From NCBI GenBank assembly GCA_003139695.1, contig PLJM01000017.1:62001-126000 (forward strand): a stretch of DNA of 64,000 bases. Direction: 5' to 3'. Source of the stretch: Candidatus Dormiibacterota bacterium. Lineage in GTDB: Bacteria > Chloroflexota > Dormibacteria > Dormibacterales > Dormibacteraceae. The notes under the pieces are model-generated. The model ran no database searches. It was given only the letters and a program-made list of their open reading frames with translations, and was not told the origin of the DNA. The translations under genes were made by a program, and so were the position numbers. Below are positions 25,350-33,574 of the stretch, in pieces (the stretch's first letter is position 1; the number at the start of each line of letters is the position of its first letter).

Positions 25350-26765
25350 TTGAGCGTGCGCCGGCTCGCTGAAATGCACCTCGAACGGATGGCGGCCATC
25401 GACCAGGTCGGCCCGAGCCTGCGCTCCGTCATCGAGCTCAACCCCGACTGGGAGGAGATCGCCGAGCGGCTTGACGATGAGCGCCGCGAAGGCCGGGTGC
25501 GCGGGCCTCTGCATGGCGTCCCGGTACTCGTCAAGGACAACATCGATACCGGCGACCGCATGCTGACGACCGCTGGGTCGCTCGCGCTGGCGGGAGCGCC
25601 GGCGTCCGTCGATGCCCCGATAGTTGCTCGCCTTCGCGCGGCCGGCATGCTCCTGCTTGGCAAGACCAACCTCAGCGAGTGGGCCAACTTCCGGTCGCCG
25701 CGATCGTCTGGGGGCTGGAGCGCGCGTGGCCGCCAATGTCGCAATCCGCATGTCCTCGACCGGTCACCCTGCGGCTCCTCGAGCGGGTCGGCGGTGGCGG
25801 TGGCGGCCGGCCTCACCCCGGTCGCCGTTGGGACCGAGACGGACGGATCCATCATCTGTCCCTCATCGGCCAACGGAGTCGTCGGCATCAAGCCAGCGGT
25901 CGGCCTGGTCAGCCAGGACGGGATCATTCCAATCTCGCGAAGCCAGGACAGCGCTGGTGCTCATGCCCGCCACGTGCGCGATGCCGCGCTGCTGCTCGGC
26001 GCGCTCGTCGACGATCCAGTCGACTTCACGGTGCACCTCGATACAGGCGCCTTACGGGGCCGCCGTCTCGGTGTCCTCCGGGAGCCGTTCACCGGCTACA
26101 GCGAGCACACCGACAAGGTCCACGAGACGGCCCTGCTGGGCCTCCGCGACCTGGGCGCAGAGCTCATCGAGGTAGAGATCTCCACGATCGAGGCGATGCG
26201 CGCCGACAATCGAAAGGTCGAGACGGCGGTGCTCCAGCACGAGTTCAAGGCGGGGATCGACGCGTACCTGGCGGCCAGGCCTGGGATCCGGCCGCGCTCG
26301 CTCGCCGACCTGATCCGCTTCAATGCTGAGCACGCGGCGGAGGAGATGCCGTACTTCCGCCAGGAGATCTTTGAAGAGTGTCAGGCCCGGTCGGGCCTCG
26401 ATTCCGCGGAGTACCTTTCAGCGCTCGCGACGTCGCGCCGGCTGTCGCGGGGGAGAGGTATAGACGCCACGCTCGGCAGGCACCGGCTCGACGCGCTGGT
26501 GGCGCCCTCCCGGCCACCCGCCTGGGTAATCGATCAGATCAACGGGGACCGCGTCCTCGGCGGCTCGACCCAGCCGTCGGCGATGGCCGGCTACCCGATC
26601 GTAACCGTGCCCTCGGGGATGGCCTTCGACGCCCTACCCCTCGGCCTCTCCTTTTTCGCCAGGCCCGGCTCGGAGGCGTTGCTGCTCGGAATGGCGTTCG
26701 CCTTCGAGCAGCTGACCAGAGCTCGCCGGACGCCGCGCTTTCTGCCGACTCTGGACCTCCCGTGA
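25350..26765 (+). CDS. Amidase signature family hydrolase
   Basis: 471 residues or more. The Ser-cisSer-Lys triad is complete: Lys in VLVKDNIDTGD, Ser in SPCGSSSGSAVAVAAG and Ser in GTETDGSIICPSS. It hydrolyses amides (peptide amide, aryl or aliphatic). The first ordinary start is TTG 25350, but family-like residues (DLADASIADLGRRLDSGEL) continue upstream in frame to about 25284 with only CTG 25260 as possible start, so the N-terminus is uncertain. Last gene of the aminopeptidase operon. A weakly similar amidase is at 36314-37495. Confidence 0.85.
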   Translation: MSVRRLAEMHLERMAAIDQVGPSLRSVIELNPDWEEIAERLDDERREGRVRGPLHGVPVLVKDNIDTGDRMLTTAGSLALAGAPASVDAPIVARLRAAGMLLLGKTNLSEWANFRSPRSSGGWSARGRQCRNPHVLDRSPCGSSSGSAVAVAAGLTPVAVGTETDGSIICPSSANGVVGIKPAVGLVSQDGIIPISRSQDSAGAHARHVRDAALLLGALVDDPVDFTVHLDTGALRGRRLGVLREPFTGYSEHTDKVHETALLGLRDLGAELIEVEISTIEAMRADNRKVETAVLQHEFKAGIDAYLAARPGIRPRSLADLIRFNAEHAAEEMPYFRQEIFEECQARSGLDSAEYLSALATSRRLSRGRGIDATLGRHRLDALVAPSRPPAWVIDQINGDRVLGGSTQPSAMAGYPIVTVPSGMAFDALPLGLSFFARPGSEALLLGMAFAFEQLTRARRTPRFLPTLDLP

Positions 26766-27004
26766 ATCCGATGAGAAGGTGGCTGCTCGGGTACGCGTGA
26801 GCTTGGTCTCCGGCTCTGCGGCACGATGGCCGCGGTGCGCGACAATGTCGTCCCCGGCTACCGCCTCAACGCGCCACTTCTGTCTCGACATCGAAGATCT
26901 TGAGGACACCCGGTCTCGGAGCCCGATCACGATCGCGGGCAGCTTGGGCCGCAAGGCTTGTACCGCATTAGCCAATATGCGTGCCATGATCTCCGCGGAA
27001 ACTG

Positions 27005-27553
27005 ATGACGGTCAAAGAGGGATGGCGGGGCCGGTTCTTCGAGGACTTCGAGGTCGGGGACGTGTACGAGCACGCGCTCGGCAGGACGATAACGACCACT
27101 GACAACATCTGGTTCACACTGCTGACCCAGAACACCGCGCCCATTCACTTCGACCACCAGTACGCCGCGCAGACCGAGTTCGGAAAACCCCTGGTCAACA
27201 GCTGCCTCACGCTCGCGCTGGTCACGGGGCAGAGCGTCAGCGACGTATCGCAGAACGTGATGGCGAATCTCGGATGGGACGACGTGCGCCTGCCCCACCC
27301 GGTGTTCGAGGGGGACACCATTCACTCGCGCTCGGAGGTGCTCGAGATTCGCGAGTCGCGCTCGCGACCGAACGTCGGCATCGTGACCGTGCGCACGACT
27401 GGCTTCAACCAGGATGGCACTGAGGTGATCTCGTTCAAGCGGACGGCCCTCATCTATAGAAAATCGGCTGCATTGCAGCCGGTGCAAAAATCGGCGGCGA
27501 TGCCCGCGGCGCGTCGCGAACGGAAATCGAGCGCGGAAGCGCCGAAGCTTTAG
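27005..27553 (+). CDS. MaoC-like hydratase/dehydratase
   Basis: 182-residue hot-dog-fold protein. The hydratase motif is well kept: NTAPIHFDHQYAAQTEFGKPL (about 43-63) with the catalytic Asp/His, followed by LVNSCLTLALVTGQ. It resembles mesaconyl- or itaconyl-CoA hydratase-type and R-specific enoyl-CoA hydratases. The tail after about 155 is low-complexity, Lys/Arg/Ala-rich, and unusual. ATG 27005 lacks a good ribosome site. An acyl-CoA dehydrogenase follows after 3 nt, so dehydrogenation and hydration of one acyl-CoA are likely successive steps. Confidence 0.85.
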   Translation: MTVKEGWRGRFFEDFEVGDVYEHALGRTITTTDNIWFTLLTQNTAPIHFDHQYAAQTEFGKPLVNSCLTLALVTGQSVSDVSQNVMANLGWDDVRLPHPVFEGDTIHSRSEVLEIRESRSRPNVGIVTVRTTGFNQDGTEVISFKRTALIYRKSAALQPVQKSAAMPAARRERKSSAEAPKL

Positions 27554-27556
27554 CCG

Positions 27557-28711
27557 ATGGATTTCGAGCTTTCCGAGCAGCAGGCCGCCTTCCGCGACCT
27601 CATGCGGGACTTCGCCCGCAAGAGCATCAGCCCGGTCGCCCGCGAGTGGGAGCTGGCCGGCCGCTACCCGGAAGAGATCGTCGAAGAGATGAAGGCGATG
27701 GGCCTGTTTGGGATGCTGGTGCCGGAAGAGTACGGGGGCATTGCCATCGATGCCGTCTCGTATTCCGTGGTCTTCGAGGAGATCTCGAAGGCCTGGATGG
27801 GCGTGGCCGGGATCCTGGGCTCGCACTCGCTGGCCACGCTGATGCTGTCAAAGTTCGGCACCCCTGAACAGCGCGCCCGCTGGCTGCCGGACCTCGCCAC
27901 CGGCAAGCGGCGTTCGGGCATCGCGCTGACCGAGCCGCAAGCGGGCAGCGATCTACAGGGCATCGCCACAGTGGCGAAGCGCGAGGGTGACCACTACGTT
28001 GTCAACGGCTCCAAGACCTGGATCACCAACGCGCGCCACGCCGACCCGCTTCCGGTGCTGGTCAAGACCGATCCCAACGCGCAGCCACGCCATCGGGGCA
28101 TGACCATGTTGATGATCGAACAGGGGACGCCGGGCTTCACGGTCGGCAAGGATCTCGACAAGCTGGGCTACAAGGGACCGGAGTCGTCGGAAGTGTTCTT
28201 GAGCGACTGTCGCGTGCCGGTCGAGAACGTGCTGGGCGGGGAGGAGGGTCAGGGGCTGCAGCAGGCGCTGTCGGCGCTCGAGTTCGGTCGCGTCAACATC
28301 GCCGGCAGGGCCGTGGGTGTGGCGCAAGCAAGCCTCGACCGCTCGCTCGCCTACGCACGCGAGCGCCATGCTTTCGGCCGCCCGATCGCGGACTTCCAGG
28401 CGATCCAGCTGAAGCTGGCGGACATGGCGACCGAGGTGCAGGCGGCGCGGCTGCTCACCTGGTGGGCGGCCTCGGCTCTCGACTCCGGCCGGCGCGCCGA
28501 TCTCGAGACCGGGATGGCCAAGCTCTACGCGTCCGAGGTCTGCATCACCGCCTCTCTCGAGGCCATGCGGATCCACGGTGGATACGGCTACTCCACCGAA
28601 TACGAGATCGAGAGGTTTTACCGCGACGCGCCGCTGATGGCGATCGGAGAGGGCACGAACGACATCCTCCGCACGATGATCGCCCGCCAGCTCGTTCGTG
28701 ACGACCATTAA
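27557..28711 (+). CDS. Acyl-CoA dehydrogenase
   Basis: 384-residue FAD enzyme oxidising an acyl-CoA to the 2-enoyl-CoA and passing electrons to ETF. N-terminal helical domain (FELSEQQAAFRDLMRDFARK), middle domain ALTEPQAGSDLQG, C-terminal helices with GGYGYSTEYEIERFYRDA and the catalytic Glu in IGEGTND. Length is exactly standard. Three bases separate it from the MaoC-like gene. Its stop codon TAA is part of the first copy of a 26-bp tandem repeat. Confidence 0.93.
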   Translation: MDFELSEQQAAFRDLMRDFARKSISPVAREWELAGRYPEEIVEEMKAMGLFGMLVPEEYGGIAIDAVSYSVVFEEISKAWMGVAGILGSHSLATLMLSKFGTPEQRARWLPDLATGKRRSGIALTEPQAGSDLQGIATVAKREGDHYVVNGSKTWITNARHADPLPVLVKTDPNAQPRHRGMTMLMIEQGTPGFTVGKDLDKLGYKGPESSEVFLSDCRVPVENVLGGEEGQGLQQALSALEFGRVNIAGRAVGVAQASLDRSLAYARERHAFGRPIADFQAIQLKLADMATEVQAARLLTWWAASALDSGRRADLETGMAKLYASEVCITASLEAMRIHGGYGYSTEYEIERFYRDAPLMAIGEGTNDILRTMIARQLVRDDH

Positions 28712-28759
28712 GCCGGGCGCGCGCAGGGCGCACTTTAGCCAAGCGCGCGCAGGGCGCTA
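28708..28759 (+). repeat. 26-bp tandem repeat, two copies, spanning a stop codon
   Basis: Copies at 28708-28733 and 28734-28759 agree at 21 of 26 positions; the shared core is GCGCGCGCAGGGCGC (28717-28731 and 28743-28757). The first copy contains the acyl-CoA dehydrogenase TAA. G/C-rich and partly self-complementary, so it could act at RNA level between this gene and the cupin gene. Confidence 0.7.
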
Positions 28760-28779
28760 TTCCTGACGGGAGGGAACAG

Positions 28780-29157
28780 GTGGAATATTTGCGTACTGTC
28801 GATTTCGCGCAGCTCACGGCGGTCGCCGACCGGGTGACCCAGCCGCTGTTGGATTGGGACTCCGGAGCGACAAGCTGCAGCGTCAACTGCATCAAGACGC
28901 CTCCAGGAGAGGGCTCGCCGGCCGGGATGCATACCCACGTCGTCGACCAGCTCTTCTACATCCTGAGCGGAACGATGAGCCTGGAGATCGACGGCCAGCC
29001 CCACACCGCAGACCCGGGCACGCTGGTGGTGTTTCCGGCCGGGGTTCCGCATCGCAACTGGAACGGCGGCAGCGAACCGACTGTCCACCTCGCGTTCAAT
29101 ACGCCCCTGCCATCGCCGGATGAACCGTTCGCGCGGCCGGTCGAAGCGCGTGCCTGA
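28780..29157 (+). CDS. Single-domain cupin
   Basis: 125-residue small beta-barrel. Cupin motif 1 is visible as MHTHVVDQLFYILSGTMSLEI, motif 2 as PAGVPHRNWNGG. The metal ligands His-x-His, Gln/Glu and the second-motif His are present, so a metal centre is likely. Role could be isomerase, dioxygenase or a simple ligand binder. Start GTG 28780 with GGGAGG 11-12 nt upstream. Ends 8 nt inside the next gene. The operon context suggests action on a hydroxyacyl or keto acid intermediate; not provable here. Confidence 0.8.
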   Translation: MEYLRTVDFAQLTAVADRVTQPLLDWDSGATSCSVNCIKTPPGEGSPAGMHTHVVDQLFYILSGTMSLEIDGQPHTADPGTLVVFPAGVPHRNWNGGSEPTVHLAFNTPLPSPDEPFARPVEARA

Positions 29158-29971
29158 CCTGGAGCTGCCGCGGAGCTGGCTCTTCGCACCCGGCCATGAC
29201 GAGAAGCTTCTTGTCAAGGTCTTCGACGTGGGCGCTGACGCCGTCCTGCTGGACCTCGAGGATGCCGTGCCCACAGCCCTGAAGGATCGCGCGCGCGTCA
29301 TGGTGGCCGAGGTTGCGGCGAGCCAGCGCTGCTGGGTCCGTGTCAACCGAGCCCAGACGGAAGAATGCGAGCGCGACCTTGCCGCGATCGCTGGCAACGT
29401 TTCGGGGATTCGCATCCCCAAGGTGGAGTCGGCCGCCGAGGTCGCGTGGGTTGCGGAGCGCGCACCCGGCATCCACCTCGATTGCACCGTCGAATCTGCG
29501 CGCGGCGTGCTCATGGCTTTCGAGATCGCCTCCGCGCGGGCATGCACGCTGCTCTCGTTCGGAGCCCTCGACCTGGCGGCTGATCTCGGAAGCTCAGCCG
29601 GCGAGCAGGAGACGCTCTATGCGCGCTCGCACCTGGTCGTCGCGGCGCGCTCTGCGGGCAAGCCGAGGCCGAGCGATGGCGTGCACCCGCAGCTCGACGA
29701 TGACGAAGGCCTGCGCAAGGAGGCCGAAGCGGCGAAGCGGCTCGGGTTCTTCGGCAAGTCGGCCATCCATCCGCGCCAGGTGCCGATCATCCACGAGGTT
29801 TTCACGCCCACGACGGAAGAGCTGGCCTGGGCGAAGCAGGTGCTGCAGGCATTCGAGCAGTCAGGCGGCGCGGCGACGAAGACCGCGGCCGGCGAGTTTG
29901 TCGACAAGCCGGTGGCCGAGCGCGCAAAGCAGTTGCTGCGATCGGGCCAGGAGCGCGCGGGCCGTGGCTAG
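29150..29971 (+). CDS. HpcH/HpaI-type CoA ester lyase (CitE/Mcl-like)
   Basis: 273-residue TIM barrel lyase of the citrate lyase beta/malyl-CoA lyase family. Start RSWLFAPGHDEKLL, metal-binding Glu in LLDLEDAVP, and the closing GFFGKSAIHPRQVPII are classical. It cleaves or thioester-hydrolyses a 3-hydroxyacyl-CoA such as citramalyl- or malyl-CoA. GTG 29150 overlaps the cupin stop by 8 nt; the frame is also open from 29120. The next aldolase again overlaps by 8 nt. With MaoC and acyl-CoA dehydrogenase upstream the order dehydrogenate-hydrate-cleave is consistent. Confidence 0.87.
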   Translation: MPDLELPRSWLFAPGHDEKLLVKVFDVGADAVLLDLEDAVPTALKDRARVMVAEVAASQRCWVRVNRAQTEECERDLAAIAGNVSGIRIPKVESAAEVAWVAERAPGIHLDCTVESARGVLMAFEIASARACTLLSFGALDLAADLGSSAGEQETLYARSHLVVAARSAGKPRPSDGVHPQLDDDEGLRKEAEAAKRLGFFGKSAIHPRQVPIIHEVFTPTTEELAWAKQVLQAFEQSGGAATKTAAGEFVDKPVAERAKQLLRSGQERAGRG

Positions 29972-30752
29972 CGTGCTGCGAAACCGCCTGCGGGAGCTCA
30001 TCGACGAAAAGTCGAGTGCGCTCGGCACCTTCATCACCCTCGGCGACCCGGTCGCGGTCGAGCTGGCCGGCCTGGCGGGGTTCGAGTTCGTCATCATCGA
30101 GTGCGAGCACGCAGGACTGAGTCTCGAAACGGTCCAGAACCATCTCCGCGCGGCGCGCGCTCGCGGGCTGGGCACGCTGGTCCGGGTGCCCGCCGGCGAC
30201 CACGGTTTCGTCCAGCGCGTCATCGACATCGGTGCTGATGGCGTACTGGTCCCGCACATCTCGGACAGGGAAGCCGCCGCCGGCGCCGTGAGCAGCGTGC
30301 GCTTCCCGCCGGACGGTCACCGCGGGATGTATCCGAGCTCGGCCGCGGCGGACTTTGGTGCGCACGGACTTCCTGGCGTGAGTGAGCTCACGCAAACTCT
30401 CAACCGAAACACCGTACTGGCGATCATGATCGAGGAGGCCTCAGCCGTCGGCCAGATCGAGGCGATCGCCGCCACCCCCGGCGTCGACCTGGTCGTCGTC
30501 GGGCCGAGCGATCTGTCGGCGTCGTTGGGCGTGATCGGCGATCCGAAGGCTCCACGGCTGGCCGCCGCCGTCAGCAAAGTGTTCAAGGCTTGCCGCAAGG
30601 CAGGGGTGAAGTTCGGGATGCCCGTTGAACACGGCGGCTATCGACTGACCGCCGCCGAGCTGCGCGATCAGGGTGCCTGGTTTCTCACCGCCGGGAGCGA
30701 TTCCGTTTTTCTGCTCAATGCTTTCAAGGCGTCGGTGAAGGCGCACGCCTGA
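29964..30752 (+). CDS. HpcH/HpaI class II aldolase
   Basis: 262-residue metal-dependent pyruvate aldolase (2-keto-3-deoxy-glucarate or 4-hydroxy-2-oxo-heptanedioate type). IIECEHAGLSLE holds the catalytic His, LVRVPAGDHG the substrate Arg and VVVGPSDLSASLG the metal-proximal loop. GTG 29964 overlaps the CoA-lyase stop by 8 nt with AGGAG at 29949-29953; the frame is open upstream to 29313 as a shadow. It would split a hydroxy-keto acid to pyruvate and an aldehyde. Its 3' end overlaps the convergent SnoaL-like gene by 29 nt. Confidence 0.87.
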   Translation: MASVLRNRLRELIDEKSSALGTFITLGDPVAVELAGLAGFEFVIIECEHAGLSLETVQNHLRAARARGLGTLVRVPAGDHGFVQRVIDIGADGVLVPHISDREAAAGAVSSVRFPPDGHRGMYPSSAAADFGAHGLPGVSELTQTLNRNTVLAIMIEEASAVGQIEAIAATPGVDLVVVGPSDLSASLGVIGDPKAPRLAAAVSKVFKACRKAGVKFGMPVEHGGYRLTAAELRDQGAWFLTAGSDSVFLLNAFKASVKAHA

Positions 30753-31269
30753 ACGGCTCCTCGAGGCTGAGGTCGCACTCCGAACCGCTGATGAGCCAGC
30801 GCCCATCGATACGGCGGAACCGGTGCGAGTAGACGCCGCCCAGGAGGACGCGCTCGCGATCTTTCGACCCAGGCGCTGACGAAGCCGGCCGTTGGTCGAG
30901 GATGGCCAGCAGGTAGCAGACCCCCGTCGCCGAAACCCCATCGTCCGCGAGCTCGACTCGCGGCGCGAGGAGGTAGTGCAGAGTCATCGGCCCAAGATCT
31001 TTTGACGCCCCGGCGAAGAAGGTCCTGATCGCCTCGCGGCCCTCGTAACGCCCGAAATCGACCGACCCGTCACGCGTGCGTGACGACCACGTCGCATCCT
31101 CGGTGAAGAGGTCGGCCAGGCCATCCGGGTCGTAGGCCGCGTCGCACAGCTCGGCGTAGCGGTGGACGAGGGCGTGGATCTCGCGTTCTGACTCCAACCG
31201 GTCGAGCCGGTCATCAATGGTGCGCCCTGCGCGCGCCCGGCCGGTGGTGTTGCCGCTGGCTGCGCTCAT
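30724..31269 (-). CDS. SnoaL-like (NTF2 fold) protein, paralogue
   Basis: 181-residue NTF2/SnoaL_4 protein clearly related to the one at 13041: LDRLESEREIHALVHRYAEL, DPDGLADLFTEDATW and the late GRWLISGSECDL strand align over the whole length. Start ATG 31269 has GGAGG 7 nt upstream. Divergent to the amino-acid permease operon, and overlapping the aldolase end tail-to-tail. A small enzyme or binding protein in the same catabolic region; reaction unknown. Confidence 0.75.
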   Translation of the reverse strand: MSAASGNTTGRARAGRTIDDRLDRLESEREIHALVHRYAELCDAAYDPDGLADLFTEDATWSSRTRDGSVDFGRYEGREAIRTFFAGASKDLGPMTLHYLLAPRVELADDGVSATGVCYLLAILDQRPASSAPGSKDRERVLLGGVYSHRFRRIDGRWLISGSECDLSLEEPFRRAPSPTP

Positions 31270-31331
31270 CTCGTGCCTCCGTTTTGGCGTGGTGGGTTCG
31301 AGTCGGGCCCGCGCCCGTTAGAAAATGGGCG

Positions 31332-31359
31332 TTGACAACGATTCCTGATCAAATATACT
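31332..31359 (+). promoter_or_regulatory. Consensus sigma70-type promoter of the permease operon
   Basis: TTGACA at 31332-31337, 16-bp spacer, TATACT at 31354-31359; start expected near 31366. Followed by the strong ribosome site GAGGGGGAG (31385-31392) 4 nt before the permease ATG. The best match to consensus in the window. A CGCCC/GGGCG dyad (31312-31331) abuts the -35. Confidence 0.8.
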
Positions 31360-31396
31360 GGCCGGGTTTTCGGAAGGGAGATTCGAGGGGGAGCAC

Positions 31397-32884
31397 ATGT
31401 CTAGCGCACCCGCGGGCGCCCAAGGCGCACGCCTAGAGAAGAACGTACTCAGCGTTTGGAACTGCATCGCGCTCTCGGTGGCCGTCATGGGTCCTGTGCT
31501 CGCGGTCGTGCTCAACGCCCCCGCCGCGGGTCCTTCGACTGGCGGAGCCATGCCCCTCGCCTTCCTCATTGCGCTGATCGTCATCATCTTCGTCGGCAAC
31601 ACCGTCGTCCAGTTCTCACGGGTGTTGCCGTCGGCAGGCTCCTTCTACACGTACACGGCGCGAGGCCTCGGTGGCGAAGCCGGCTTCTTCACGGGCTGGA
31701 TGTTCTTCGGCGCGTACGCCCTGTTGATGCCAGGGCTCTTTACAGCCGTGGCAGCCTTCGCCCACGACTACGTCAAGACCACATTCAACGCCGAGATCCC
31801 GTGGTGGATCTACGCCTTCGTCTTCATGGCAATCGTGCTGGTGCTGTCGGTCCGCAGCATCAAGGCGTCGGTCCAGGTCGACCTCACGCTGCTCACGGTC
31901 GAGGTGATCGTGTTCTTCATCCTGGCGACCATCGCGATCGCGAAGGCCGGCAACGGAAACACGTTCAATGCCTTCTTGCCAAGCTCAGCGCCCACCGGTT
32001 TCTCAGGCGTCGGCCTGGGCGTGGTCTTCGGCATCCTTTCCTTCATCGGCTTCGACGCGGCGGCGGTGCTGGGAGAGGAATCGAGGAACCCCCACCGGGT
32101 CATCCCCTTCGCGGTGGGAGGCTCAGTGATCGCGGTCGGCGTCTTCTACGTCTACGTGATGTACGGCCTGACCGCGGGCTACCACCTCAACGACCCGGCC
32201 CACATGTCCGCCTTCCTCAAGGACAGCACGCCGTTTGTCACACTTGCCCACCAGTACGCGCCCTGGCTCGAGCAGATCGTCGACCTGTGCGCCATCGCGG
32301 GTCTGTTCTCGGCCTTTCTCGCCCTGCAGAACACCACGGTCCGCGTCATCTTTTCAATGGGCCGCGAGGGCGCGCTGCCGAAGGCCCTGGGCCGCGTGCA
32401 CGCGCGCTTCCACTCGCCGCACATCGCGATCTACACCCTGACGGTGTTCACCGTCGTCGCCGGCTTGATCGGTGCCGCCTGGCTCGGACCGGGCGCGACC
32501 GGCCTCTATGGCTTCACCGGCACGATCGGCACGGTTGGAGTCGTGCTCGTCTACATCCTGTGCAACCTCGCCTTGATCCGGTACTTTTCGAAGCGAGACG
32601 ATCGAAACATCTGGCTGCACGTGGTCGCACCGATCCTCGGATGCCTTGGCCTGCTCTACCCGCTGTACGTCGTCGCCGTGCCGGGCCAGACCTACCCCTA
32701 CAGCCTCGTGCCGTACGTCGTCGTCGCGTACATAATCGCCGGGTTGGTGGTGTTCTTGTACCTCCGGGCGCGCTCTCCGGAAAAGCTGGCCGCATTCGGC
32801 TCGGTGGTGGCGGACGAACCCATCACGCATGCCGAGGAGGGCGGGCGCTTCGACGACAGGTCAGCCCACACCCCAATCAAGTAG
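31397..32884 (+). CDS. APC family amino acid/amine permease
   Basis: 495-residue secondary transporter with about 12 transmembrane helices. The APC superfamily core is seen in GPVLAVVLNAPAAGPSTGGAM (helix 1), LPSAGSFYTYTARGLG and SFIGFDAAAVLGEESRNP (helix 6 region). It imports an amino acid, amine or related compound by proton or cation symport. Start ATG 31397 behind a consensus promoter. Leads an operon with a RutB-like amidohydrolase (gap 2 nt), two SDRs and an aminotransferase, so its substrate is probably the nitrogenous compound these enzymes break down. Confidence 0.9.
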   Translation: MSSAPAGAQGARLEKNVLSVWNCIALSVAVMGPVLAVVLNAPAAGPSTGGAMPLAFLIALIVIIFVGNTVVQFSRVLPSAGSFYTYTARGLGGEAGFFTGWMFFGAYALLMPGLFTAVAAFAHDYVKTTFNAEIPWWIYAFVFMAIVLVLSVRSIKASVQVDLTLLTVEVIVFFILATIAIAKAGNGNTFNAFLPSSAPTGFSGVGLGVVFGILSFIGFDAAAVLGEESRNPHRVIPFAVGGSVIAVGVFYVYVMYGLTAGYHLNDPAHMSAFLKDSTPFVTLAHQYAPWLEQIVDLCAIAGLFSAFLALQNTTVRVIFSMGREGALPKALGRVHARFHSPHIAIYTLTVFTVVAGLIGAAWLGPGATGLYGFTGTIGTVGVVLVYILCNLALIRYFSKRDDRNIWLHVVAPILGCLGLLYPLYVVAVPGQTYPYSLVPYVVVAYIIAGLVVFLYLRARSPEKLAAFGSVVADEPITHAEEGGRFDDRSAHTPIK

Positions 32885-32886
32885 GC

Positions 32887-33567
32887 ATGGTTGAGGTCGA
32901 CGGTAAGCAGGTCTTCTCGACGCTCGAGGAGCTGGTGGATCCGAGCTATACCGCGCTCGTGATCGTGGACATGCAGAACGATTTCTGCAGCGCCGGCTAC
33001 AACTTCGCGCAGCAGGGGATCGACATCTCAATGTACCCGCCGATGGTGCCGAAGCTCGCGCGCCTGGTCGAGAGCGCGCGGGCGGCATCGGTGCCGGTGA
33101 TCTACATCATGATGACGAGGCTTCCCGACTCGAAGATCGAGTCGCCGGCGCAACTCCGCTTCACCATGCGCCTCCACTTCGCGACCCGCGGCCCGCTCAA
33201 GCCGCTCAAGTACACGGTGGAAGGCACCGAGGGCCAGCAGATCATCCCGGAGCTCGCTCCCAAACCTGGCGACGTGATCGTGCGTAAGTACCGCTCGAGC
33301 GGATTCTGGGGGACCAACCTCGACATGCTTCTGCGCAGCAACGCGATCAAGAGCATCGTGGTGACCGGGGCGACCACCGAAGGGTGCGTCGAGTCCACCG
33401 CGCGCGACGGCCTGTTCAACGACTACTACGTGATCGTGCCGGAGGACTGCGTCGCCAGCGACGACCCGGCCCAGCACGACGCGTCACTGCTGCTCATGCG
33501 CCATCGCTTCGACGTGGTGCCCTCATCTGAAATTCTGGAAATGTGGTCTGGCGCGGCGAGCGCCTGA
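32887..33567 (+). CDS. Isochorismatase-family cysteine amidohydrolase (RutB/BiuH-like)
   Basis: 226-residue cysteine hydrolase. The catalytic triad Asp-Lys-Cys is complete: Asp in LVIVDMQND, Lys in VIVRKYRSSGF, Cys in GATTEGCVESTARDG; a non-proline cis bond is expected before the Cys loop. Similarity is to ureidoacrylate and biuret amidohydrolases rather than true isochorismatase. ATG 32887 stands 2 nt after the permease stop; the frame is open far upstream inside the permease gene but only as a shadow. Proposed first step after import: deamidation or decarbamoylation. Confidence 0.88.
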   Translation: MVEVDGKQVFSTLEELVDPSYTALVIVDMQNDFCSAGYNFAQQGIDISMYPPMVPKLARLVESARAASVPVIYIMMTRLPDSKIESPAQLRFTMRLHFATRGPLKPLKYTVEGTEGQQIIPELAPKPGDVIVRKYRSSGFWGTNLDMLLRSNAIKSIVVTGATTEGCVESTARDGLFNDYYVIVPEDCVASDDPAQHDASLLLMRHRFDVVPSSEILEMWSGAASA

Positions 33568-33574
33568 GGAGAAC

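Noticed and set aside
31456-33567. 703-codon open frame running through the whole permease gene into the amidohydrolase
   Set aside because: The first 1.4 kb is Arg/Pro/Gly/His-rich shadow coding of the permease in another frame; only the last 226 codons from ATG 32887 have family homology.
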